From Candidatus Poribacteria bacterium (lineage in GTDB: Bacteria > Poribacteria > WGA-4E > WGA-3G): a DNA stretch of 49,893 bases. This document shows, in pieces, positions 17,349 through 25,715 of this stretch (its first letter is position 1; the number at the start of each line of letters is the position of its first letter). The notes under the pieces were generated by a model. The model saw only the letters and a program-made list of their open reading frames with translations. It was not told where the DNA came from and made no database searches. The stretch lies in contig VXOP01000382.1 of the NCBI GenBank assembly GCA_009839975.1, positions 1,383 to 51,275 of the forward strand, written 5' to 3'. The translations under genes and the position numbers were made by a program.

Positions 17349-18437
17349 TTAAGGTTTCCACAAGGTTGCTTCAATAAATCTTTCGCCATCAGGCTCTTCA
17401 TTGAAATAGTATACAGTTATCACAGTCCCATCTGATCTTTGAACAGTCCTCGGATACCCTATATCGTGATCGCCGCCGTTTTCTCGTAGGACAATCTCAT
17501 CAGACCATGTTTCTCCGGCATCGCTACTGAGCTTTGCACAGATACGGTACGGTGCATCCCTGAATCCATAAGTAAGACATATTCTACCATCTATGAGTTG
17601 TGTTAACGTAGGTGGATTTCCGCCTCTGCCCGTATTTTCTACCGCACGATTTATGAACTGCCAAGTTTTCCCGTTGTCATTAGATGTGTAGAGATCAATC
17701 CAATTTTTGAGTTCTTCCCAGTCTTTTCCCCTTTTCTTGCTCATGCCACGGCACCTCACTGCGACTAAAACATCACTTTCAGAGAGTCTTACACTTGCTG
17801 GTATTATTGCAAACCCATCAGGTTCGGGGCCAATCTGAGAATGCAGGGAGAAGGATTTTGCCCCATCCTCTGTCCGTGCACAGAATATCAAACCCTCATT
17901 GCCGTTTGCTTTTGAAGCAGTAAGAAACAGCAAACATTCTTCAGAATTCGAGACGAGATAGTCTGTTCGTGCAGCAATACCTGTATAACCAAACATCGGT
18001 AGTTCATACGGACCATCCCAACTATTACAGCGGTCTGTTGATGTATAAAACCATGAATGTGCACCAGCACTAAGACCGGTTCTGCTGCACATCATAGCGA
18101 AATCAGGATGTTCAAGATTCACGCTCTGCGGTGCTTTGAAAGCAGTTTCACCTTGTAGTCTGTGTTTTCCAGCCACATGTTCATCCGCAGATAAAGTGCC
18201 TAACCCCGGTAGTTCACAAGGTGTTTCCGCTATTTCCCATGTCTCACCCCCATCTACACTTCTCGCTTGCATGGCGGTAAAAGGTTTATCGCGATCTCTC
18301 CGATGAAATCCGGCATCTGATTTGTGGTACCCTACAGTAAAACCCACAACTATTTCGTTTTCCCATGACCATATACCGTAGTTTGCGGGCCATCCTGCGA
18401 AACGTCCCGGTTCACGATAGATTGTTATGTGTTGCAT
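17349..18437 (-). CDS. Sialidase-like BNR/Asp-box protein
   Basis: The 362-aa product is a predicted six-bladed propeller of the sialidase/neuraminidase superfold. Asp-box motifs (SxDxGxTW-like) are visible as SVDGGETWE, SNDNGKTWQF and SSDAGETWSDE, with degenerate copies TSTDRCNSWDG and RTEDGAKSFSL. There is no signal peptide, so it is cytoplasmic or exported by another route. Whether it cleaves sialic acid or another glycan is unknown; the arginine triad cannot be assigned with confidence. The ATG has a strong AAGGAGA ribosome binding site. The 195 bp upstream hold only a GGGGTGTGTAAAG motif resembling the repeat arm at 8457. Confidence 0.75.
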   Translation of the reverse strand: MQHITIYREPGRFAGWPANYGIWSWENEIVVGFTVGYHKSDAGFHRRDRDKPFTAMQARSVDGGETWEIAETPCELPGLGTLSADEHVAGKHRLQGETAFKAPQSVNLEHPDFAMMCSRTGLSAGAHSWFYTSTDRCNSWDGPYELPMFGYTGIAARTDYLVSNSEECLLFLTASKANGNEGLIFCARTEDGAKSFSLHSQIGPEPDGFAIIPASVRLSESDVLVAVRCRGMSKKRGKDWEELKNWIDLYTSNDNGKTWQFINRAVENTGRGGNPPTLTQLIDGRICLTYGFRDAPYRICAKLSSDAGETWSDEIVLRENGGDHDIGYPRTVQRSDGTVITVYYFNEEPDGERFIEATLWKP

Positions 18438-18632
18438 CTCGTCTCCTTTGGAAATAGATTATGTTTCATTATACCAAATTAGAGTGATTTATCATGTTTT
18501 ATAGGGGTGTGTAAAGTGAAAGGAAGTTGCGATCTTTTGCATCCATTGCAGGTTATCAATAATCTGAATAAATGCACAGTCTGTTTGAATAAGCGGTGTA
18601 CTTTTTTAATATCCTTAAAAGCCATCACTTTC

Positions 18633-19835
18633 CTATAAGGATTCTGCTGCAAAGATTGTCAGGCATAATTCTTCGTTATGGAGTTCATAGAGAGGTGTTT
18701 TTCCACTCAATTCTTCGCTTTCGTTCAGAATGATGCCGACACCTTCACCACGTCCATCTAAAAAGTGTCTTCGCTTCACTTGATTTTCTACAACTTCATC
18801 TAAAGTAATTTCCGACAGTAGACGTGCTAAGAGTTCATTACGGGTTGCTTGACTATAGGGTAGTTTTTCTATTGTTACAGTATTTGCTAATGCACCTGGG
18901 GAATATAGTTCAAGACGATCAGCAAACATGAACAGACGTATTTTTGACTCGCCTTTAGAATAATCTCTGTGAACGACTGCGTTAACAATTGCTTCAAATA
19001 TTGCACGCATACTATATTGGGGTTGGTCTATCCTTCCAACTTCCTTACGTGCTGATACCTTATTGTGTTTTTGAACAAATTGGTATGCATCTATAATTTG
19101 TTGATCAAGTGGTCCTCTAAAATCTTTGGCATCAATCTGGTAATTGGCATCTTTTACTTTACTGCTATAATAGACAGCTTGAATAAAACTGTTGTAGAGA
19201 TAATCATCGGGTGTGTCGTGGCACATCAATACACCGGCAACAGAAGCACGAATCTCCCGACCTTCTTGAACGAGTAAAGTTCTTTTCAGGAGTAGGTCTT
19301 CTATATCTTCTTCAGATACATCTTCTTTGATGAATCGTCGATAGTGCGATTCTCTTAATGTGCCTTTATGGGTGTTTGGAACTAATTGTTCATCAAATCT
19401 GATAATTCTGGCTTGAGAACGTCTTTGCATTAACCGTGCCAACTGGTCGGGCGGCAATTCTATCTTACTACTTCCTCTTCGGGTAAAATATCCATTAGGA
19501 GATCTGTGAACAAAAAGACTTCTCGGCACCTCTGTTTTTAATATGTTTTTATCATCAATCCGCAATTTTTCTGTGAAAAAGTCAACAGCGGGTTTAATGC
19601 TATCTGTGCATATTTCAACAACCATTTTTTCTACTCTATCCAATTCCTGTTGTTCGAGTCCGACGATCTCTTTGTTGTCATCAATACCGATCAGTATTGT
19701 TCCTCCTTGGGCATTTGCAAACGCAGCTATCTCGTCTGCCAAACTGTCTCTGTGTGGCATCACTCTTTTGAACTCAATTGTTGTGTCTTCACCAAGTATA
19801 ATTTTCTCTATAAGTTCAGTTACACTATGAAACAT
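18633..19835 (-). CDS. AlbA_2 (Schlafen-type) domain plus ATPase protein
   Basis: The 400-aa product starts with an AlbA_2/divergent AAA-4 domain (TTIEFKRVMPHRDSLADEIA, FANAQGGTILIGIDDNKEIVG, YFTRRGSSKIELPPDQLARL) and continues into a HATPase-like C-terminal part (MRAIFEAIVNAVVHRDYSKG, LFMFADRLELYSPGAL, ATRNELLARLL). Such proteins were long annotated as RecG-like or transcriptional regulators. Related AlbA_2 domains occur in Schlafen nucleases and in several phage-defence operons. It starts two bases after the trlF stop, with GGAGAT inside the last trlF codons, so the two genes are tightly coupled. It is the last gene of the five-gene island operon. Confidence 0.85.
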   Translation of the reverse strand: MFHSVTELIEKIILGEDTTIEFKRVMPHRDSLADEIAAFANAQGGTILIGIDDNKEIVGLEQQELDRVEKMVVEICTDSIKPAVDFFTEKLRIDDKNILKTEVPRSLFVHRSPNGYFTRRGSSKIELPPDQLARLMQRRSQARIIRFDEQLVPNTHKGTLRESHYRRFIKEDVSEEDIEDLLLKRTLLVQEGREIRASVAGVLMCHDTPDDYLYNSFIQAVYYSSKVKDANYQIDAKDFRGPLDQQIIDAYQFVQKHNKVSARKEVGRIDQPQYSMRAIFEAIVNAVVHRDYSKGESKIRLFMFADRLELYSPGALANTVTIEKLPYSQATRNELLARLLSEITLDEVVENQVKRRHFLDGRGEGVGIILNESEELSGKTPLYELHNEELCLTIFAAESL

Positions 19836-19837
19836 AA

Positions 19838-22474
19838 CTAATCTCCGAGATGAATACGCTTAAAACGCTGTTCAAATGCCTGTTCTCCACCTTCAAGAGT
19901 ATTACATATTGCGTCCCGGACTTTCTTTTCCTGTATATTGGAAGCTAGTCTTACCCGAGTTTCAGTACGCACGACATGAAGTGGAAAAACTATTTCTGCA
20001 TTGCCGTTAATCACAATGTTGGCATTGTGGGTCACAACGATGACCTGACGCTTGCTTTTCGTATTTCGTAACTGTTTGACGATCAAGTCGTAAATTAACT
20101 CGTTATCCAAATCGTCTTCGGGTTGATCTAATAGAAGTGGCTCATCACCGTAGGAGAGAATAAATGCCAATAGAGCAGCTGCTTTTTCTCCAGGTGATCC
20201 CAGTTTAATCGATTTGCGATTGGGACCATAGGTGATTTCCAGTTCATCTCCAGGTAACCACAACATTAAATCGATCAAAGATTCTGGTATCAACGACTGC
20301 AAATGATTAGCGAACCATTTTTGTTCAGCCTTTCTATCCCCATTACGAATTGCTATGATTGTTTCCTTAAGCTGATAAATCTTTTCGTTGTCCTCATGTT
20401 CATAGATTTCTTTTAAATTCTCAAAATCTCTATCAAAACGATTAGGACATTGCAATATACGTCGAATCTCTTTCTCAATATTGTCCCAAGTCTCTCCATA
20501 AGGCAAGATTTCTATATTAACGAATTGATTGCCTTGTAAAATAGAGGTTAAAAATTCTTGACGTTTTTCTGAGAGCATTTTTCTATTCTCTTTGATTTGC
20601 TCAAACACCTCTTGTTTTTCATCCTCTAACTTATGCAAACGCGACTTGAGATCATTAATTGAATCTAATTCTCTTTGTACGTTCTTTTGTTGTGTCAGTA
20701 GCAAAGGATATTTATCTGGATCTATACCTTGTTGTTCAAGTTCGGAACGCAATTGCTCATACTGTGCCATATCTGTCTTGAGTAATTGCATCCAATCTGC
20801 AGTATTTTTCTCAATTTGCCACTCAGTAATAACAGAACTCGCCTCTTGAGCCAATTTGCTGAATCGGTCATCAATAGATTGCCACTTTTTGTTTGTTGTT
20901 TCTATAGCCATCAAAATATCCGTGTGTTCGCTAAAATGCTGTGAATTAAAATCCGCTGGAGCAATAGTTCCCTGTGTCTCCAAAAGACGATCGCGCATAT
21001 CTTCCCATTTACGCACTAAACGTTCAAGTTCGTTTAACTGTTGCTGCCGATTACGGTAATTTTGCAGCACGTCTTTATGTCCCGATTTTTCGATCTGCTC
21101 AATCTGTCTTGTGAGATCATTCAACTCCCCACGCAACCTTCTTTCCTCAGCAATTTTATCATTCAACTCTCGTCTATTAATCTCAATATGTTTGTAACGA
21201 TTTTCCAAGTCTCTTTTCTGTGTTTTAATCCTCACAGCATCAACTTGCGGTGCTTCATCAATAATCTCAATCAGCGCACTTGGCTTCTTAGATAATTCAA
21301 AAATCTGCTTTTGACTATAAATACGAACTGGAAAAAGTGATCTAATCTCTCCATCACAAGATTTCCAAGTTCCATCATCTTTTTCCTCTTCTATAGAGGG
21401 ATAATCTGGATCTGGATTGTTGGACCAATTCAAGCGATATCGCACTTCATCTTTGCGATAGATTAAAAATATCTTACTTTCTTCAATCAGCAGGTTAGCA
21501 TTTCCTACTTCAAAGTACCTGCTACTATCGGATTTTAATGTATCTGGAAGATCTTTATCCCTCCGTAGAACCAAGCGCATGAATTCCAACAATGTTGACT
21601 TGCCAGTACCTCGTCCACCAATGATTGCATTGAAAAATGGACTGAATCGACAAGTCAGTGGTTTAGAACGTCCAATGTGCTTAGCATTGCAAACTTCCAA
21701 TTCATCTAAATAGAACTTTACACGTCGGTTCGGGTCAGAGTTTATGTCACGATTTACGGAAGCAGTGCCGTCTATCAGCGCAAGTTTTAGTCCTTCTATA
21801 GATGGTTTAGCCATTTTGATCCAAGTAAATGTACCAAAGTTTTCTTTCTTGAAATCGTGTACATCAGACCCAATGACTTCAGTCCATTGTAATTTTTCGT
21901 CAATATATAATTGGGGTTTTTGATAATTGCTATCACATAACTCCATTGCGTAAATATTTTGATTTTGCAATATCTGTTGCAATGATAATCCATTATCTTC
22001 AAACAATCCACTTTTTCCGTCAACATGTGCAGGAATAGGTATACCGCCATGTTCTGTAATTACATCAATGACATCGGTAAGACTTTTCTTTGTCACACCA
22101 TCGGTCTTTCCTTTTGTGCCATGATATTCAACTGCTCCGAGCAATCCATCAATATGTCCCTTGTCCTTATCGCTTCCAAAGATTGCTAATACATGGACAT
22201 TTCCACTTACTGAGATTTCTACACCTGGAAAGAGATATAGGGTCTTATACCAATCTGGAGGGTTATTCTTCAGTTCATTCAAAACGCTTTTTAATTCATC
22301 AATCCAGCCGCCACTGTTATGGTCGGTAATCGCAACACACTCAATTCCCTTATCCATAAATGCTTTCAACCATGATTCATGCGTTATATCTTCGTCTTTG
22401 TAATCCGAGGCAGGGGTGTGTGTATGAAAATCAAATTTCCACCACCGAGCTCCCGGAAATTGCAACTCATTCAT
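19838..22474 (-). CDS. TrlF-type PHP phosphoesterase fused to SMC-like ATPase
   Basis: The 878-aa product combines a PHP metal-phosphoesterase domain and an ABC/SMC-type ATPase. PHP ligands are visible: FHTHTP (His17, His19), ITDHNSGG (Asp51, His52), GVEISV (Glu86), PIPAHVDGKSG (His150) and GSDVHDF (Asp204, His206). The ATPase has Walker A GGRGTGKST (286-294), a long coiled coil (about 400-680) and Walker B/D-loop region EPLLLDQPEDDLDNELIYD with the VVTHNANIVI switch near 820. PHP plus SMC proteins of this type (TrlF) are thought to act on nucleic acids and are frequent in defence islands. The gene is 51 bp from the upstream TIR gene and 2 bp from the AlbA_2 gene. Confidence 0.85.
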   Translation of the reverse strand: MNELQFPGARWWKFDFHTHTPASDYKDEDITHESWLKAFMDKGIECVAITDHNSGGWIDELKSVLNELKNNPPDWYKTLYLFPGVEISVSGNVHVLAIFGSDKDKGHIDGLLGAVEYHGTKGKTDGVTKKSLTDVIDVITEHGGIPIPAHVDGKSGLFEDNGLSLQQILQNQNIYAMELCDSNYQKPQLYIDEKLQWTEVIGSDVHDFKKENFGTFTWIKMAKPSIEGLKLALIDGTASVNRDINSDPNRRVKFYLDELEVCNAKHIGRSKPLTCRFSPFFNAIIGGRGTGKSTLLEFMRLVLRRDKDLPDTLKSDSSRYFEVGNANLLIEESKIFLIYRKDEVRYRLNWSNNPDPDYPSIEEEKDDGTWKSCDGEIRSLFPVRIYSQKQIFELSKKPSALIEIIDEAPQVDAVRIKTQKRDLENRYKHIEINRRELNDKIAEERRLRGELNDLTRQIEQIEKSGHKDVLQNYRNRQQQLNELERLVRKWEDMRDRLLETQGTIAPADFNSQHFSEHTDILMAIETTNKKWQSIDDRFSKLAQEASSVITEWQIEKNTADWMQLLKTDMAQYEQLRSELEQQGIDPDKYPLLLTQQKNVQRELDSINDLKSRLHKLEDEKQEVFEQIKENRKMLSEKRQEFLTSILQGNQFVNIEILPYGETWDNIEKEIRRILQCPNRFDRDFENLKEIYEHEDNEKIYQLKETIIAIRNGDRKAEQKWFANHLQSLIPESLIDLMLWLPGDELEITYGPNRKSIKLGSPGEKAAALLAFILSYGDEPLLLDQPEDDLDNELIYDLIVKQLRNTKSKRQVIVVTHNANIVINGNAEIVFPLHVVRTETRVRLASNIQEKKVRDAICNTLEGGEQAFEQRFKRIHLGD

Positions 22475-22525
22475 AACAGATCACTCCTAATTCTGTGAAT
22501 TTGTGTTTCCCAAATCTATTATACC

Positions 22526-23152
22526 TCAATACAGAGGTGTTGGTTTCAAAAGTCGACTATTCTTCTCATAGATGTCTTGGATGCCGTGGTTGTCTTGGAT
22601 GCTTTTTGCCTCGTAGAGCGGGACACCTTGGTGTTTTTTCTGCAAGATGTCAGCAACACTATGTGCCCACTTCTCAACTTCTTCAGAAGTAGTAAGGGGT
22701 ATCCCAAGTGAGACGAAAGCAGGAACCTTACTGATATCTACTTCATGGATCAGATGTGCTATCAGAGGGTGTGGCTGATCCAAAGGCGGAGTTTCTTTAA
22801 AGGGTTGCGCATATCGTTGTCGTCCTCGGGCACCGCCAATTTCATAAGGTATCCAAGGTGATGTAAACGTTCCTGGTCCGATGATACCTAATAAAGCAGA
22901 AGATGCATCCAATCCCCGTTCAATACACAAAGCAGTTTTGATGTCATCATTTTGGGCTTGTGCGTGCTGCATACATTTATCGTCTTCATCTAACCAATAA
23001 TCAAGTCTGTCTACTTCCTTTAGTATTTCCACACATTTTCGTGCCATGAGTTTGTCACATATTGTGCGTCTGTAGGAAATGAACACAATTGATTCTGTGT
23101 CTGGTTCAAAACTGCGGACAGGACCAACTTCAAAAAAGTTCTTTATAGACAT
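22526..23152 (-). CDS. TIR-domain protein (second TIR gene)
   Basis: The 208-aa product is a bacterial TIR-like protein. SIVFISYRRT (about 21-30) is the betaA strand and box-1, DRLDYWLDEDD (48-58) the BB-region, and SSALLGIIGPGTFTSPWIPYEI (84-105) includes Trp100 and Glu104, placed like the catalytic glutamate of NAD-cleaving TIRs. The rest, ending at IYEKNSRLLKPTPLY, has no recognised domain. TIR enzymes in prokaryotic immunity cleave NAD+ or make cyclic ADP-ribose-type signals. It lies downstream of a ThsB-like TIR gene and upstream of trlF on the same strand. The ATG has an AAGGAAAG ribosome binding site. NADase activity is inference. Confidence 0.75.
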   Translation of the reverse strand: MSIKNFFEVGPVRSFEPDTESIVFISYRRTICDKLMARKCVEILKEVDRLDYWLDEDDKCMQHAQAQNDDIKTALCIERGLDASSALLGIIGPGTFTSPWIPYEIGGARGRQRYAQPFKETPPLDQPHPLIAHLIHEVDISKVPAFVSLGIPLTTSEEVEKWAHSVADILQKKHQGVPLYEAKSIQDNHGIQDIYEKNSRLLKPTPLY

Positions 23153-23266
23153 TGTCTTTCCTTTTCATCTGTCAAACGTTAATAGGGGACAATTACTTTC
23201 TAAGTTTTATATAAAATGAACAACGTCAATCTATACCATTTTATATTGCTAAAGAATTGATCTCCA

Positions 23267-23743
23267 TTATTCTATATCTTCTAAGTTGGTTAGATCTTCT
23301 ACGTCAGCAAGATCGGCAAGAGCTCGTGAGTATTTGCGTAATTCCACCTGAAGCAACTTAAGTTCTTCACGAAAAGCGTTGCATTCTGCCTCTTTCTCAA
23401 AATCACCGGCAATACTTTTTGGATGCCACTTGGCAGTAAATGGACGAACCACTTGGTTAAGAACTACGACTGCAATTTTCGTAAACTCAATGCAGTTTTG
23501 TCCTTGTTCTTTAAGGATTCTTCTCGTAGTTTTAAACAGCGAATAAATACTATCTAACGCTGTTTTCTCATCACCAGATTCGGTGGGCAATGCCTGTGTG
23601 GTAATTCTTGTAAGTAACTCAATATACAGTTTCCAAGCAGCTTCTCTGTCCCCTGGTTTGGGAGACCACTCTGCCTGTAAAATGCTTGCATTAATTTTCA
23701 GACTATCCAATCCCCATTGTTTCAACCAATTTTTTAAATTCAT
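23267..23743 (-). CDS. Small protein coupled to ThsB-like TIR gene, 158 aa
   Basis: I cannot name the family. The product is soluble, mainly helical and ends in an acidic tail (DLADVEDLTNLEDIE). Segments that look conserved are GDREAAWKLYIELLTRITTQ, GDEKTALDSIYSLFKTTRRI and CIEFTKIAVVVLNQVVRPFT followed by AKWHPKS. No catalytic motif or membrane segment is visible. The ATG overlaps the stop of the TIR gene (ATGA) and has AAAGGTGG upstream, so the two are translationally coupled. That coupling suggests a partner or sensor subunit for the TIR protein. Confidence 0.75.
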   Translation of the reverse strand: MNLKNWLKQWGLDSLKINASILQAEWSPKPGDREAAWKLYIELLTRITTQALPTESGDEKTALDSIYSLFKTTRRILKEQGQNCIEFTKIAVVVLNQVVRPFTAKWHPKSIAGDFEKEAECNAFREELKLLQVELRKYSRALADLADVEDLTNLEDIE

Positions 23744-24300
23744 TTAGACCACCTTTCGCCCGAACGGTTATTTTTAAACGAATCACGAGAATTGACGGGC
23801 AGTATCTCTGTGCTTCGCCTTCGTTGAAAAGCGTCATGTATCCAAGACTGAACGGTACGTGGATTTTCGCTCCAATTGTAAATTTTAGCATATCCACACT
23901 CAATATTATCGTGGAGTCTTGGAGGTATTGTGTGTATGTAATAGTTGTTAGGATAATCGGGTGGTCGCGGATATGTCGGCAATAAAATCCCTAAGAGACC
24001 AGAACGAGAACTGGCTTTTGTCTGCCGTATACTGGAGCCAATTTCCCAATCGACATATTTTCGTTGCCACGTATGGGCACCGATGAGAACAACTGTCACT
24101 GTGGAATCTTGCAGATAGTTCTCCCTTATGATTTGAAAAACCCGATCTGTTGAGAGTCTGGTATCATCAATGTCTCCTATTTCAACGGATTCTGAAACCA
24201 TGATATCATGGATGTCTGAAAACATGCGTTCAAACCAGTCCCGATAATATTGGTCTTCATCATGGTAATAGCTAACAAAAACTCGATGTCTGTTGTTCAT
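23740..24300 (-). CDS. ThsB-like TIR (DUF1863) protein
   Basis: The 186-aa product is a TIR-like protein of the DUF1863/Thoeris ThsB type. It starts HRVFVSYYHDEDQYYRDWFE, continues with TRLSTDRVFQIIRENYLQDS and VTVVLIGAHTWQRKYVDWEI, then GLLGILLPTYP. Glu86 in DWEI is the probable catalytic glutamate. In Thoeris, ThsB senses infection and makes a cyclic ADP-ribose signal for the effector ThsA. No ThsA-like SIR2 or SLOG protein is seen here. I chose the ATG at 24300 because AGGAGG lies six bases upstream; the longer frame from 24333 has no such site. It is the first gene of the five-gene unit. Confidence 0.82.
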   Translation of the reverse strand: MNNRHRVFVSYYHDEDQYYRDWFERMFSDIHDIMVSESVEIGDIDDTRLSTDRVFQIIRENYLQDSTVTVVLIGAHTWQRKYVDWEIGSSIRQTKASSRSGLLGILLPTYPRPPDYPNNYYIHTIPPRLHDNIECGYAKIYNWSENPRTVQSWIHDAFQRRRSTEILPVNSRDSFKNNRSGERWSK

Positions 24301-24352
24301 TAGACGCCTCCTTTGTTGTTTATGTTTAAACACTTTAGTCTCTTAATATACA

Positions 24353-24560
24353 TTATCCATCCGCTATTTCAGCAGGCATATTGTCAATAATCCGCGCCGA
24401 TCCCACACTCATATAAACAATACGTTTAATTGCTGCAACCAAACCACGAGGGCAACAAACCAACCGTTCGGATCGTTGACAATACCGTTGTCCTTGTCTG
24501 TTTTTTATAGTCCCAAACAATTAACTATCCCAGAGCGGTGGACATCTTCTGGGACAATCG
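24353..24560 (-). pseudogene. Decayed 3' end of a type ISP-like restriction enzyme gene, tail A
   Basis: The minus strand encodes TDKDNGIVNDPNGWF, then after a frame change AAIKRIVYMSVGSARIIDNM and PAEIADG before a TAA at 24353-24355. This matches the end of the intact enzyme at 27956 (TDKDSGIVNDPNGWF … AIKRIVYVSVESARIIDGLP). Homology seems to continue to about 24560 with more decay. It is a scar of a former restriction gene, lying between the TIR operon and the 316-aa gene. Confidence 0.8.
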
Positions 24561-24575
24561 AATTTAAATGTGTCA

Positions 24576-25511
24576 TCATATCTCGTAGCGATAGGTCATT
24601 TGTTTTTTCAGATGCCAAAAGAGTGCCCTCACACCGTCAACAGTGGTTTCAGCTTCCATGAGTTCGGGTAGGCTGTTTACTGTGAACTCAGGGTCATCCA
24701 TTGGTGTCGTGATATAGTGCATAACTTGTATGGGTGTCCAATATATGAAATCGCAGTAAATCTTATGTTCTATTTCATCAGAAAACCAACCACTTTGTCG
24801 CATTTCTACCAATTCAGCAAAATTACTCTGTATACCGAATTGCATCAGTGAGATGACGTGTAATTGTTGATTGCCATTGCGCGTTTGATCATATTGTGTT
24901 TGGTATTCGTAAACTTGATCAAGGAGTTCTTTGGCTTTTTGGTTCCAAGGGTGTTTATTGAGTAATAAACTAACAGGTTTACAAGTATACCAAAGACCTT
25001 CTAACGTTTGTTTTATATTGACGTGGTCGGGGGGTTGATTTTGAAAAAGTGATAATTGGTGGCTGTCGCTATCGTTCTGGATCGATATTAACAATTCTTG
25101 CCAGTGTTCACAATGTCTTGCAATGTTCTCCAATACTTTATCTTTGACTGATTCTTTCATTTCATGCACATCATAGTAATTTCCCCAGTCGCTACAGAAA
25201 TCATTGAAATCCATTAATGCAAAATGTAATATTTCAGATATCTCGTATCGTTTTTTCATCCATTCTAAGTGTGAAGACGGTTTGGGTAGATGTGTGAGTA
25301 TATGATATAGCATCACAAGGTTGCCTGTCTTTATTCCGTAATATCTCTCTTCTTTCTCTTCATTTTCAAGTTCGGTAAATGCTTCTTTTATTGTTTTGTT
25401 ACGCGATAATTTGTATGGATATAGCGTGAGAAGCGCATTTAGACGTTCTATCGGTTCGCGCAGTGCATCAAGTTCATTCTTAAGTTCTTTTTTCCATTCT
25501 TCTGGTGTCAT
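24576..25511 (-). CDS. Hypothetical island protein with QLSLF motif, 311-316 aa
   Basis: I do not recognise a family. The product is soluble and mostly helical, with many tryptophans and tyrosines. MTPEEWKKELKNELDALREP opens the chain. A polar linker near the middle holds SHQLSLFQNQPP; QLSLF (152-156) matches the consensus of sliding-clamp-binding peptides. I prefer the ATG at 25511, which has AAGGAAG five bases upstream; an in-frame ATG at 25526 is possible. The gene is bracketed by two decayed ends of restriction genes (24353-24560 and 25544-25645), so it was probably part of a restriction or defence cassette. No operon partner overlaps it. Confidence 0.7.
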   Translation of the reverse strand: MTPEEWKKELKNELDALREPIERLNALLTLYPYKLSRNKTIKEAFTELENEEKEERYYGIKTGNLVMLYHILTHLPKPSSHLEWMKKRYEISEILHFALMDFNDFCSDWGNYYDVHEMKESVKDKVLENIARHCEHWQELLISIQNDSDSHQLSLFQNQPPDHVNIKQTLEGLWYTCKPVSLLLNKHPWNQKAKELLDQVYEYQTQYDQTRNGNQQLHVISLMQFGIQSNFAELVEMRQSGWFSDEIEHKIYCDFIYWTPIQVMHYITTPMDDPEFTVNSLPELMEAETTVDGVRALFWHLKKQMTYRYEI

Positions 25512-25543
25512 ATCAACTTCCTTCATTATCTCTGTACCTATTC

Positions 25544-25645
25544 TTAGGTTCCAGTTGCCATTATCTCAGCAGAAAGGTTGTCTATTATACACGTAGATTC
25601 CACACTCACATAAACAATACGCTTAATAGCCGCAGTTATACACAA
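25544..25645 (-). pseudogene. Decayed 3' end of a type ISP-like restriction enzyme gene, tail B
   Basis: In one frame the minus strand reads TAAIKRIVYVSVESTCIIDN, then LSAEIMATGT and a TAA at 25544-25546. The intact enzyme ends TAIKRIVYVSVESARIIDGL, then PAEITSD. Homology stops abruptly near 25645, beyond which the sequence is unrelated. The scar lies between the DUF2779 gene and the 316-aa gene. Confidence 0.8.
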
Positions 25646-25715
25646 GAACTGTGTAAGATTGATTTTCAGCTATCCATATACATTCTGGTTTATCGCTATA
25701 AGTAATACTCTTTGA

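Noticed and set aside
18633-24300. Classical Thoeris system
   Set aside because: ThsB-like TIR genes are present but no SIR2/SLOG ThsA-like effector was found in the window.
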